Source: an uncultured Clostridia bacterium
GTDB taxonomy: Bacteria; Bacillota; Clostridia; Lachnospirales; Anaerotignaceae
DNA: 64,000 nucleotides
Assembly: GCA_937901125.1 (NCBI GenBank)
Contig: CALCGT010000024.1
Coordinates: 1 to 64,000 of the forward strand
Direction: 5' to 3'
The notes below the pieces were generated by a model. It was not told where the DNA came from. It worked only from the letters and a program-made list of their open reading frames with translations, and ran no database searches. Within the stretch, counting starts at the first letter, position 1, and every line of letters starts with the position of its first letter. Positions 16,168-25,700 of this stretch are shown one piece after another. The translations under genes were made by a program, and so were the position numbers.

Positions 16168-17772
16168 ATGAAAAGATCTTTCGCAAAATATATTGCTTTA
16201 TTTTTGGCGGCAGCAGTAGCCCTTAGTGCAGCTGGCTGCGGTAAGGATAAAGCAGAGCAGCAAGAAGAAAATGCTGTGGTAAGTGAAGAAAATATGGATG
16301 CAGCAGACATAAACAGCGGCAAAGACGCTGCATCCGCAGGTGAAACTGGGAAGATCGGCGAGGATGCAGCCCTGCCTGTGGCGAAAAAGGATGATTTGCA
16401 GGATGCTGTTCTGGCTGCCGATGGTGCGCCCAGCGTGGAGGCATCTGCGTCTATCCTGATTGAAGCATCTACAGGGACGATTTTATATGAAAAAAATCCC
16501 GACCAGAAGATGTATCCTGCCAGCATGACAAAAATGCTGACGGCTCTGGTGGCTTTGGATTACTTCGAACCCGAAGAATTGATCAAGGTTGGCACCGAGA
16601 TCAACGAAGTGTCTCTGGATTCCAGTAAGGCGGGCCACCAGCTGGGAGAAACTTTGACAATTAAAAATGCGATCAGAGGTCTGATCATTCCTTCCGGGAA
16701 CGATTCTGCCAACGTGGTTGCGGCAGCAGTAGCAAAAAGAGCAGAAAATGACGAAAGCCTTGGTTTTGCTAAATGTGAAGCTGTATTCACAGAGCTGATG
16801 AATCAAAAAGTGGAAAAACTGGGGGCAACAAACAGCCATTTTGCCAATGCCCATGGCTATCATTCGGAAGATCATTATACCACAGCCCATGACATGGCGC
16901 TGATTGCCAGAGCTTTCATGGAAAATGAAACACTGGCAGAGATTGCTAATGAAAAGAGCTTTTCCGGCAATGGTGCCGATAATATGTTCGAAAGCAATGA
17001 AAACATGAAGACCCAGGAATACGCATGGCGCAGCCATAACCTCCTGATTACGGATGGTGAGTATAACTATCCTTATGCAACGGGCATCAAGACCGGTTTC
17101 ACAGATGAGGCAGGGGATTGTGTAACGGCGGCAGCGGAAAAAAATGACGTGCAGCTGATCGCAGTCGTTTTCCATTCCGAAGACCCTAACCGTTGGCTGG
17201 ATGCGAAGAACCTTTTTGAATATGGCTTCAACAACTATCAGAAGATTGAGATCGCGAAAGCAAATGCTGCCATTGAAGAGGTTTCTTTGACAAAACATAA
17301 AAAATCCGAAGGCGATACCCTTCCAGTTGTATTTAAAGAAGATATGGTTGCTTTCCTGCCTACATCTGTCGGAGACAGCCTGAAAGCGACAGTAACATAT
17401 GATGAAGCCTATGCGGTAACCAATAAAGAAGGCAATGTTTCCTTGAAAGCGCCCATCGAAAAGGGGACGGAAATCGGTACGGCTTCCTATGAAGTGAAGG
17501 GAAAAACAGTTCTGGAAGCACCCGTTTACGCAGGCAGAGATGTATCTAAGGGCACGATCTTTAGTTCTATTGGCTATTTCTTCAAAAACCTGTTTACCTT
17601 GAAAGGAATCCTGACATTGGTTTGTATCATCGTTGTGATCGCTGTTGTCATCATTGTCATCAAATTTATCAGAAATCGCAGAAACAGCAGACGCAGAGGC
17701 GGCTATAACTTTGGTTCCGGTCTGAATATGGGCGGCAGAAGAAGACGCAGAGGCGGCAGAAGAAGATTCTGA
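16168..17772 (+). CDS. D-alanyl-D-alanine carboxypeptidase (DacA/DacF-like, peptidase S11)
   Basis: A 534-residue penicillin-binding protein that trims the terminal D-Ala of peptidoglycan pentapeptides. Catalytic motifs are all present: PASMTKML (Ser-x-x-Lys), IPSGNDSAN (Ser-x-Asn) and GIKTGFT (Lys-Thr-Gly). The N-terminus MKRSFAKYIALFLAAA ends in a lipobox-like SAAGC. A Glu/Asp/Ala-rich linker of ~70 residues, the catalytic domain, a C-terminal beta domain, a membrane helix (~472-495) and an Arg/Gly-rich tail (GGRRRRRGGRRRF) follow. AGAAAGGAG precedes the ATG at 16168. The frame is also open upstream into the broken CmpB gene, so an in-frame fusion product is possible. Confidence 0.92.
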   Translation: MKRSFAKYIALFLAAAVALSAAGCGKDKAEQQEENAVVSEENMDAADINSGKDAASAGETGKIGEDAALPVAKKDDLQDAVLAADGAPSVEASASILIEASTGTILYEKNPDQKMYPASMTKMLTALVALDYFEPEELIKVGTEINEVSLDSSKAGHQLGETLTIKNAIRGLIIPSGNDSANVVAAAVAKRAENDESLGFAKCEAVFTELMNQKVEKLGATNSHFANAHGYHSEDHYTTAHDMALIARAFMENETLAEIANEKSFSGNGADNMFESNENMKTQEYAWRSHNLLITDGEYNYPYATGIKTGFTDEAGDCVTAAAEKNDVQLIAVVFHSEDPNRWLDAKNLFEYGFNNYQKIEIAKANAAIEEVSLTKHKKSEGDTLPVVFKEDMVAFLPTSVGDSLKATVTYDEAYAVTNKEGNVSLKAPIEKGTEIGTASYEVKGKTVLEAPVYAGRDVSKGTIFSSIGYFFKNLFTLKGILTLVCIIVVIAVVIIVIKFIRNRRNSRRRGGYNFGSGLNMGGRRRRRGGRRRF

Positions 17773-17780
17773 TGATAAAT

Positions 17781-17806
17781 AAAAAGAGTCCAAAAGGACT
17801 CTTTTT
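17781..17806. terminator. Bidirectional terminator dacA / rRNA methyltransferase
   Basis: AAAAAGAGTCC pairs perfectly with GGACTCTTTTT around AAAA, between converging genes. Confidence 0.9.
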
Positions 17807-17812
17807 ATTTGC

Positions 17813-18961
17813 TTAATTTTTGAAATATTCTTTTCTAGGCGGGCGAGGACCTTCAAACTGATAATAGTCCGTTTTGATACGCCCATTGAAGAGTTTTCTT
17901 TTTCTATCCGCTTTTCTGCCGAAAAGGGATTCGAAATATTCCATGGAAGTGATGACATATGTGGACCATGTAGTATCCGTTTTCATGGTGGCACCTAAAG
18001 CACAATACATATTTTCAACTTCCTTCAATTCACCAATACGTTCCCCATAGGGCGGGTTGGAGATCAGTACACCGTATTTTCCAGGTAATATCACATCCTG
18101 AGAGGGTTTTACTTCAAAGGTGATGCAGTCATCTACGCCTGCCAGCTCCGCATTGGCTTTGGCCAGTTCGATGGCAGCAGGGTCGATATCACTGCCGTAG
18201 ATTTCAGGCATTACATCATAATCGATGGCCTGATATGCTTCTTTCCTTGCCTGTTTCCAAAGGTCTTTGCCGATGCGTTCCCATTCTTCGGAAGCAAATT
18301 TACGGTTGATGCCGGGGGCAATATTACGGGCGATCATGGCTGCTTCGATGGGAATGGTGCCGGAACCACAGAAGGGATCCAGCAGGATACGGTCTTTTCT
18401 CCAATAGCTCAGCTGGATCATGGCAGATGCGATGGATTCCTTCAAAGGGGCATCTAGGGCATTGGCACGGTAGCCCCGCATATGCAGACCGGAACCGCTG
18501 GTATCGATAGCCAGTGTGACTACATCTTTTAAGATGCCTACCTGAATGGTGTAGGATGCACCTGTTTCGTCGAACCAGTCTGTTTTATATTTTTCTTTCA
18601 GCTTTTCAACGACAGCCTTTTTTACAATGGCTTGACAGTCGGAAACGCTGAACAAGGTGGATTTTACAGATTTCCCAACAACGGTGAATTTCCCGTCTTC
18701 GGGGATCCAATCGCCCCAGGGCAGGGCTTTTGTCTGGTCGAAAAGTTCTGTAAAGGTCACGGCTTTAAAGGTACCCATTTTTACCCAGACCCGCCCGGCA
18801 CATCTCAGCCACAGATTTGCCTTTACGATATCTGCTTCTGTGCCGGTGAATTCTACTTTGCCGTCGGATGTTTTGATATTCTGAAAACCGAGAGCCTGAC
18901 ACTCTCTTTTGACTACAGCTTCTAGACCGAAAGTAGTCGTTGCGATCAAATCGATGCTCAT
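17813..18961 (-). CDS. THUMP-domain 23S rRNA guanine-N2 methyltransferase (RlmL/YpsC-like)
   Basis: A 382-residue SAM-dependent RNA methyltransferase. Residues ~1-160 comprise a ferredoxin-like region plus THUMP RNA-binding domain. The Rossmann domain shows DPFCGSGTIPIEAAM (SAM loop) and SNPPYGERIG, the Asn-Pro-Pro-Tyr catalytic motif of N2-guanine/N6-adenine methylases. It corresponds to the N-terminal half of E. coli RlmL and to Bacillus YpsC, expected to form m2G in 23S rRNA. It is alone on this strand between plus-strand genes. Confidence 0.9.
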   Translation of the reverse strand: MSIDLIATTTFGLEAVVKRECQALGFQNIKTSDGKVEFTGTEADIVKANLWLRCAGRVWVKMGTFKAVTFTELFDQTKALPWGDWIPEDGKFTVVGKSVKSTLFSVSDCQAIVKKAVVEKLKEKYKTDWFDETGASYTIQVGILKDVVTLAIDTSGSGLHMRGYRANALDAPLKESIASAMIQLSYWRKDRILLDPFCGSGTIPIEAAMIARNIAPGINRKFASEEWERIGKDLWKQARKEAYQAIDYDVMPEIYGSDIDPAAIELAKANAELAGVDDCITFEVKPSQDVILPGKYGVLISNPPYGERIGELKEVENMYCALGATMKTDTTWSTYVITSMEYFESLFGRKADRKRKLFNGRIKTDYYQFEGPRPPRKEYFKN

Positions 18962-19112
18962 GTTTTATCTCCAATCTTTTTGTCAAAACTAAAATATATA
19001 TTCATTCAACAGTCTACCATTTTTTTTTCAAAAAAGGAAGAACCCCTTGAAGAAAAGCGGAAAAAAAGGTATCATAAAACAGATTGAAAATTTTGATAAA
19101 GCGAGGATGATT

Positions 19113-20246
19113 ATGTACAAAGTATTGAAAACATGCGGCAGAGCAAAACGTGCCGAATTCCATACACCCCACGGCGTAATCCAGACGCCGGTATTCATGA
19201 ATGTGGGTACAGCAGGGGCCATCAAGGGGGCTGTTTCCACAGAAGATCTGGAACAGCTGAAATGTCAGGTGGAGCTTTCCAACACATACCACCTGCATTT
19301 GCGTCCCGGTGATAAGCTTATCAAGGAAATGGGCGGTCTGCACAAATTCATGGTTTGGGACAAGCCTATTTTGACGGACTCTGGCGGCTTTCAGGTGTTC
19401 TCTTTGGGGCTATTAAGAAAGATTAAGGAAGAGGGCGTTTATTTCAGCTCTCATATCGACGGCAGAAAAATCTTCATGGGCCCCGAAGAAAGTATGCAGA
19501 TCCAGTCCAATCTGGGCTCTACCATAGCCATGGCTTTTGATGAATGCATCGGCCTGCCTGCGGAAAGACCTTATGTGGAAGCATCCGTAGCAAGAACCAC
19601 CCGCTGGTTGGAACGCTGTAAAAAAGAAATGGCAAGGCTGAACACTCTCGATGATACCATCAATAAACAGCAGATGCTTTTTGCCATCAATCAAGGTGCA
19701 ACCTATAAAGATATTCGTATCGAACATGCAAAAGTGATTTCCGATATGGATCTGGATGGCTATGCGATCGGCGGTCTGGCCGTAGGGGAAAGCCACGCGG
19801 AAATGTATCAGGTGCTGGAAGATGTTGTGCCTTATCTGCCTCAGGATAAACCCACATACCTGATGGGCGTTGGTACACCGGAAAATATTCTGGAAGCGGT
19901 AGAACGGGGCGTAGACTTCTTCGACTGTGTACTGCCTGCAAGAAATGGTCGTCATGCCCATGTCTATACCAATAAAGGTAAACTGAACCTGCTGAATGCC
20001 AAGTATGAAAAGGATGAAACTCCTATTGATGATACCTGCGGCTGTACTGCCTGCAGAAGATATACGAAGGCATATATCCGTCATTTGTTCAAGGCAAAGG
20101 AAATGCTGGCGATGCGCCTTTGCGTGATGCACAATCTATATTTCTTCAACAGCATGATGGAAGAGATCCGACAAGCTATTGAAGAGGATCGTTTCCCTGA
20201 ATATAAAAAAGGGAAACTGGAAGACTTCAAGCAGAACGGCAAATAA
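19113..20246 (+). CDS. tgt: Queuine/preQ1 tRNA-ribosyltransferase Tgt
   Basis: A 377-residue TIM-barrel enzyme that exchanges guanine 34 of GUN-anticodon tRNAs for preQ1. Key features are DSGGFQVFSL (general acid/base Asp), FDCVLPARNGRHA (nucleophile Asp) and the zinc site CGCTACRRY followed by a histidine in VMHNLYF. The frame is open from 19047, but AGGA at 19104-19107 and the family's usual start favour the ATG at 19113 (MYKVLKTCGRAKR). yajC follows as in many bacteria, though with its own promoter. Confidence 0.97.
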   Translation: MYKVLKTCGRAKRAEFHTPHGVIQTPVFMNVGTAGAIKGAVSTEDLEQLKCQVELSNTYHLHLRPGDKLIKEMGGLHKFMVWDKPILTDSGGFQVFSLGLLRKIKEEGVYFSSHIDGRKIFMGPEESMQIQSNLGSTIAMAFDECIGLPAERPYVEASVARTTRWLERCKKEMARLNTLDDTINKQQMLFAINQGATYKDIRIEHAKVISDMDLDGYAIGGLAVGESHAEMYQVLEDVVPYLPQDKPTYLMGVGTPENILEAVERGVDFFDCVLPARNGRHAHVYTNKGKLNLLNAKYEKDETPIDDTCGCTACRRYTKAYIRHLFKAKEMLAMRLCVMHNLYFFNSMMEEIRQAIEEDRFPEYKKGKLEDFKQNGK

Positions 20247-20260
20247 GATGATTGCGATAC

Positions 20261-20289
20261 TTGACGGAAAATGAAAAATTATATATAAT
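20261..20289 (+). promoter_or_regulatory. yajC promoter
   Basis: TTGACG (20261-20266), a 17-bp spacer and TATAAT (20284-20289). Confidence 0.75.
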
Positions 20290-20334
20290 TATATACTATA
20301 TGAAATCAAATCCATAAAGTTAGGAGAGAAAAAA

Positions 20335-20778
20335 ATGGTACCATTCTTACTTGACACAGTTATCACACCCGGCGGCGAAGCTGCAGCGGAAACAACTACA
20401 AAAGCAACACAGAGCACAGGTCTTTTTGGCACATGGATGGCAGATCATCCTGTCATGCTGATCGTAGTTTATTGTGTTATTCTGCTTCTGATCATGTATT
20501 TCCTTTCCATCAGACCTACGCAGAAGAAAGAAAAACAACTGGCAGAATTGAGAAATGCCGTTGAAATCGGTGATTCTATCGTTACAAATAGCGGTTTCTA
20601 TGGTAAAGTCGTTGATATGACATACGACTGCGTGATCGTTGAATTCGGTCTGAACAGAGGTGTTCGTATCCCTGTTGCAAAAACAGAAATTTTTGGCAAA
20701 GCAGAACCTAATATGTCTAATGAAGCTCCTCCTGTAGAAGAAGAACCTAAGAAAAAAGGTCTGTTCCGCAGAGGTTGA
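20335..20778 (+). CDS. yajC: Preprotein translocase accessory subunit YajC
   Basis: A 147-residue protein with a Thr/Ala-rich exposed N-terminus, one membrane helix (PVMLIVVYCVILLLIMYFLS) and a cytosolic domain beginning RPTQKKEKQLAELRNAVEIG, the YajC signature, with GDSIVTNSGFYGKV. YajC binds SecDF-SecYEG in the membrane; no secDF is present in this window. It has a proline/glutamate-rich C-terminus. TAGGAGAG precedes the ATG, and a strong terminator follows, making it a single-gene unit. Confidence 0.95.
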   Translation: MVPFLLDTVITPGGEAAAETTTKATQSTGLFGTWMADHPVMLIVVYCVILLLIMYFLSIRPTQKKEKQLAELRNAVEIGDSIVTNSGFYGKVVDMTYDCVIVEFGLNRGVRIPVAKTEIFGKAEPNMSNEAPPVEEEPKKKGLFRRG

Positions 20779-20790
20779 TCTTAAAAAATG

Positions 20791-20827
20791 AAGTCTCAAT
20801 CACAAAAAAGTGATTGGGACTTTTTTT
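20791..20827 (+). terminator. Intrinsic terminator of yajC
   Basis: AAGTCTCAATCAC pairs with GTGATTGGGACTT (G-T pair), followed by seven T. Confidence 0.92.
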
Positions 20828-20848
20828 ATTAGATGGGATCGGTAGCAT

Positions 20849-20877
20849 TTGAAGAATATCCGCTGTTATGCTATACT
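20849..20877 (+). promoter_or_regulatory. Promoter of flavodoxin-like reductase
   Basis: TTGAAG (20849-20854), a 17-bp spacer and TATACT (20872-20877). Confidence 0.6.
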
Positions 20878-20923
20878 TGATTATAAGAGATTCAGGCAAA
20901 AGATATAAAAGGGGGATTTTGAG

Positions 20924-21514
20924 ATGAAAAAGGTATTATTTGTAGATTGCTGTATCCGCCGAGAAGGTTCTTGCTCTAAAGAGCTGGCAGATCATTTCAT
21001 CAGTGAACTGGAAAAAACGGGAGAATATGAGATCGAAACGATTTGCCTGATGGATGAAAATCTGTCCTATTTCTCCGATGGGTTCTTCCTACAGAGAGAA
21101 AGACTGCTGGAAGCTGGAGAAATGGATCATCCTCGATTCCGATATGCCCATCAGTTCGCAGCAGCAGATAAGATCGTCATCGCAGCACCTTTCTGGGATC
21201 TAAGCTTTCCTGCTCTGCTGAAGGTATATATTGAAAATCTTTGTGTGGATGGTATTACCTTCCATACTGGTACAGAAGGTTTGGTCGGTCTGTGCAAAGC
21301 GGATCACATGGTTTATCTGACAACCAGAGGGGGCATTTATACTGATTCTGATATGGAAATGGGTTCTGCATATCTGAAACAGATGGCTATTTTCTTTGGG
21401 ATCGATCAATATGACTGCGTGGCAGCGGAAGGTTTGGATATCGGTGTTTGGCCTGTAGAAGAACTGCTGAATCAGGCAAAGGCAAAAGCGACAGAGGTTG
21501 CGAAAACATTCTAA
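20924..21514 (+). CDS. Flavodoxin-fold NAD(P)H-dependent oxidoreductase
   Basis: A 196-residue protein of the flavodoxin_2/AzoR-NQO superfamily, probably an FMN-dependent quinone, azo or nitro reductase. The FMN phosphate loop region is VDCCIRREGSCSKELAD, and the conserved AAPFWDLSFPALLKVYIENL and TTRGGIYTD segments line the flavin site. Two adjacent cysteines in the phosphate loop are unusual and might respond to redox state; that is inference. AAAGGGGG lies before the ATG. It is monocistronic, with a terminator before sbcD. Confidence 0.85.
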   Translation: MKKVLFVDCCIRREGSCSKELADHFISELEKTGEYEIETICLMDENLSYFSDGFFLQRERLLEAGEMDHPRFRYAHQFAAADKIVIAAPFWDLSFPALLKVYIENLCVDGITFHTGTEGLVGLCKADHMVYLTTRGGIYTDSDMEMGSAYLKQMAIFFGIDQYDCVAAEGLDIGVWPVEELLNQAKAKATEVAKTF

Positions 21515-21546
21515 AAAAGAAGGCAGAGATGCTAACCATAGATTTG

Positions 21547-21577
21547 AAGCGGTATGGCGTAAGTTGTACCGCTTTTT
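21547..21577 (+). terminator. Terminator before sbcD
   Basis: AAGCGGTA pairs with TACCGCTT followed by a T run, only 4 nt upstream of the sbcD ribosome site AGGAGGG (21581-21587). Confidence 0.75.
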
Positions 21578-21592
21578 GTTAGGAGGGATCCC

Positions 21593-22726
21593 ATGAAATT
21601 TTTCCATATCAGCGACTTGCATCTGGGCAAGCGGGTATATGAATTTTCCATGCTGGAGGAGCAGAAAGAACTACTCCGCTCCATATTGCAAAAAATTGAG
21701 AAAGAAAAGCCCGATGCCCTTTTAATCAGCGGAGATGTGTATGACAAGCCTGTACCGCCGGTGGAAGCGGTGGGCCTGCTAGATGATTTTCTGACGGAGC
21801 TTTCTGCGCGAGATCTGCATACCTACCTGATCGCAGGCAATCATGATTCTGCCCAGCGATTGGAATTCGGGAAAGACATCTTTGGAAAAAATAATATTCA
21901 TATTGCAGGCAATATTAGCAAAAAAATGGAACATTTCACAGAAATAGATGCCTTTGGTTCTGTGGATATCTGGCTTCTGCCTTTTTTCAAGCCTGCCCAT
22001 GTGAATGGGATGCTTGTGAATCAAACAGTTTCTTCCTACGGAGAAGGGGCGAAAGCATTGCTGAACTGTGCAGAAATCGATTTGTCAAAGAGAAATATCA
22101 TTCTCGCCCACCAATTTGTAACTTGGAAGGGCACAGCAGAACGCAGCGACTCAGAAACCATGTCTTTGGGTGGTGTGGATGAGATTGATGCCAGCCTGTT
22201 TTTTCCCTTCGATTATGCGGCTTTGGGGCATCTCCATAGTCCTCAGCCAATGGGGAAAGATACGGTGCGCTACGCAGGCTCGCCCATGCCCTATTCCTTT
22301 TCGGAAATCCGCCAGAAAAAGGGCATAACAGTGGTCGAATTGAAAGAAAAAGGGAATATCACCTTTGATTTTATCCCCTTGGAAACAAAACGAAAATTTC
22401 GGGAGATCAAAGGACCTTTGCAGGAACTGCTCAAAGCAGCAAAAGAGGAGGGCAGCTCAGAGGATTATGTCCGCTGCATCCTGACAGATCAGGAAGCCTT
22501 GCTTGACCCTATCGGGCAGCTGCGAAGCGTTTATCCCAATTTGATGACGCTGGAATTTCTTCAAAGGGAAACGGTATACGAACAGGAGAACACTGTAGAT
22601 ACGGAAGATATGAAACCGGAAGAATTGTTCTCTCTGTTTTTTGAAAAACAAAATGATAGGAAAATCAACGAAACACAGCAGAAACTGCTGCAAAGAATCT
22701 GGAAGGGATTGGAGGAAGAAGCATGA
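21593..22726 (+). CDS. sbcD: Nuclease SbcCD subunit D (Mre11-type)
   Basis: A 377-residue metallophosphoesterase subunit of the SbcCD DNA-end and hairpin nuclease. Dimetal motifs: ISDLHLGK, LLISGDVYDKP, AGNHDSAQR and ALGHLHSPQ. Length is normal. Translation starts 5 nt after AGGAGGG. Its TGA overlaps the sbcC ATG by 4 bp, showing translational coupling of the two subunits. Confidence 0.97.
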   Translation: MKFFHISDLHLGKRVYEFSMLEEQKELLRSILQKIEKEKPDALLISGDVYDKPVPPVEAVGLLDDFLTELSARDLHTYLIAGNHDSAQRLEFGKDIFGKNNIHIAGNISKKMEHFTEIDAFGSVDIWLLPFFKPAHVNGMLVNQTVSSYGEGAKALLNCAEIDLSKRNIILAHQFVTWKGTAERSDSETMSLGGVDEIDASLFFPFDYAALGHLHSPQPMGKDTVRYAGSPMPYSFSEIRQKKGITVVELKEKGNITFDFIPLETKRKFREIKGPLQELLKAAKEEGSSEDYVRCILTDQEALLDPIGQLRSVYPNLMTLEFLQRETVYEQENTVDTEDMKPEELFSLFFEKQNDRKINETQQKLLQRIWKGLEEEA

Positions 22727-25700
22727 AACCATTATATTTGACCATTTCTGCCTTTGGCCCCTTTGCAGAAAAAACGGAGATTTCCTTTGAAAAACTGGGA
22801 GTTCAGGGCTTATTCCTGATCAGCGGGGATACTGGTGCCGGAAAAACGACTTTATTCGATGGGATATGTTTTGCGCTTTTTGGTGAAGTCAGCGGTTCCA
22901 ATCGAGGGATTGACAGTATACGAAGCGATTTTGCTTTGCCCGGTACGAAAACCTATGTAGACTTTCTGTTTTCCCATAGGGGAAAGCAATATCGGGTAGT
23001 ACGAAATCCTGCTTATCAAAGACCGAAGCTGCGGGGCGAAGGTATGACAACGGAAACGGCGGATGCATCCCTTTATCAGGAAGAAGACGGCGAGACAGCG
23101 ACTCTTGTCGCAGGCTTTACCCCTGTAAAAAACGAGATAGAAAAGCTACTGGGGGTGGATGCCAAGCAGTTTAAGCAAATCTGTATGATCGCTCAGGGGG
23201 AATTCCTAAAGCTGCTCTATGCCGACAGCGTAGAGAGAGGAAGCATTTTTCGTAAGGTTTTTCATACCGATCTGTATGCAGATTTCCAGAAGCAGTTAAA
23301 GGAAGAGGAAAAGGAAAAGCGCATTACTTTGGAGGACAGTGAAAAACGTCTCCTGCAATACCTGAAGGAAATGGCAGGGGAAGAACTGGAAAAGAGTGAC
23401 CTTTATCAGGGGGAAAAACTCCTTTCCCAACAGAAAGAAATTCTGAAAACCATGGAAGAAACCCTGCGGAAAGCTGATGGCGAATTAGCGGATATGGAAA
23501 AAGAATTGCATCGACTGGAGCGGGAGATCGCCGAAGGGAAAGAAACAGAACAGCTTTTTGTAAGAGAAGCCGCTGCTAGGGAAAACTGGCTAAAACAAGA
23601 TGCTCTGACAGAAGAAAAACAGGCAGAAGGGGCGCATCTCAGAAAACAGCGTCTTGCTCTGGACATGGTCTATCCTTTGCAACAGGCCTGGGATACGGCA
23701 AAAACAGCCTATACAAACTGGGAAAAGACCTTTGCCGAGAACATGGAAAAACAGAAACAGGCAGAAGAAAAACTGGCAGAGCTTTCTCTGCAAAAGCAAG
23801 CTCTGGATGCTAAGAAGCCTATGTTAGAAGAAAAAAGAAACCAGTTTCGTAAGCTGACAGAAGAGCAGGAACGGTATCAGCAGAAGGAAGCCTTGGAACA
23901 GGAACTGCAAAAGCTTTCCGAAAAGAAAACGACATTAGAAAAAGAACTTTTCCGAAAAAAAGAGCAGCTGACCCAACAAAAAGAACAGTTGGAGGAATGG
24001 CAGAATGCACTTTTGGAGCTGGATAAATTGACTGCAGAGATCAGATTGCAGGAGCAGAAAGTGGCACAGAAAGAGGAACGTATCGATGTCATAGGATCTC
24101 TTATAGAGCAGAAAGAGGATATTGGCATAAAAGAGGCGGGCCTGCGGAGGCTGGCGCAGAAATATTTTGCGGCTGAAACAAAATGGAAACAGGCGAAGGA
24201 GGATGCCGACCTGGCAGAGAATCTTTTCCTTCGGGAACAGGCGGGTTTTTTGGCGGAAGGACTGGAAGAGGGCATGGCCTGCCCTGTTTGCGGTTCCGTC
24301 CATCACCCGGATAAAGCAAAGCTGACAGGCACCCCCCCCACAGAAGCAGAATGGAAGGCAAAAAAAGATTCTTTGGAAACTGCTAGCCAAAAACGGCAGG
24401 AGCTTTCCGAGCAGGGCAAGGGAGAACGGGAAAAGCTGAATTTGATGAAGGAGACTTTCCTTGGGGAATGTGAAAGGATCGGCATTGCTGCAGAAGAACT
24501 GGCGGCGGAAAAGGAAGTTGCAGAAGCTGCACTGCGCCTGGAAAAAGAAACACTTTCCAACCAGCACAAAGCAGTTGCTTCTATCGAAGCTCTTCGCTCC
24601 AAAAAAGAAAAGCTGGAAGCAAATATTGCCAAAACAGAGAAAGCTGTTATAGAACTGGAAGAAAGCACAACAGAGCTGACTGCTGTTTTCCGGCAGAAGC
24701 AGGGGAAATTTGACATTTTGCAGGAGCAGCTTGGAGATACCACAACAACCCAGTTGCAGGAAAGATGTGCTGCCTTGCAAGGGGAACTTTCTGAAGCGGA
24801 AGAAAACGAATCCAGGCTGAACGGAGCTTTGCAATCCTACAGAGAAGAAAAAGAGAGATTTGTGGCACTGAAAGAACAAGCGGAAAGAGAAACTGCTGAA
24901 GCAGCGAAAACAGCAGAAGCTGCAGAGAAAAAATTCCTGCTTGCATTGGATGAAAATGGATTTGAAAGCCAAAATGAATATAAACTAACTCTGACGGAAC
25001 GCTCCGCTTTGGAAAAAGCAGAGGAAGAAACCCGCAAATTCTTTCTGGATCTGGCACTGCTGAAACAGACAGCGGAAAACCTGCGTCAGGAATGTGAAGC
25101 GAAAGAAAAGAAAAATATCGCGGCTTTGGAAGAAACAAAAACAAAGCTTTCTGAAGAAAAGGAGAACTGTAAGCTGGTGGCAGATGAAGCCCGCGCAAAT
25201 GTGGCAGTTTTGAGCAATCAGCTACAAAATGCCAGAAAGGAATTGGCGCAGAGAGAAAAGGCAGAAAAGGAATTTCTCCCCATCTCAGAGCTTTCCAAAA
25301 CAGCCAACGGCGAATTGACAGGGAAGGATAAGATTGCCTTCGAACAGTTCGTACAGGGATTTTATTTTCAGAAGATTCTGTGGGCGGCAAATCTGCGCTT
25401 GAAGGATATGACGGAAGGGCGATATTTACTGCTCCATGTTCAGAAAGCTGCAAATAAACGCTCTCAGGCAGGACTGGAGGTGGAAGTACTGGATCATTAT
25501 ACTGGCAAAAGCCGCTCTGTGCGTTCTCTTTCCGGCGGGGAAGCTTTTAAGGCATCCCTTTGCCTTGCTTTGGGGCTTTCCGATGTGATACAGGCCCATG
25601 CCGGTGGTGTCCGTATTGATGCCATGTTTATTGACGAGGGCTTTGGTTCTTTGGACGACCACTCCCGAGAACAGGCTGTGGAAGTGCTGCAAAAGCTGTC

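Noticed and set aside
16483..17958. A 491-codon open frame opposite dacA
   Set aside because: It is antisense to well-conserved dacA codons with a composition typical of shadow frames, and it crosses the bidirectional terminator at 17781-17806.
23935..24972. Long Phe/Leu/Cys-rich minus-strand frame in sbcC
   Set aside because: It is the complement of Glu/Lys/Gln-rich coiled-coil codons, a common source of false frames.
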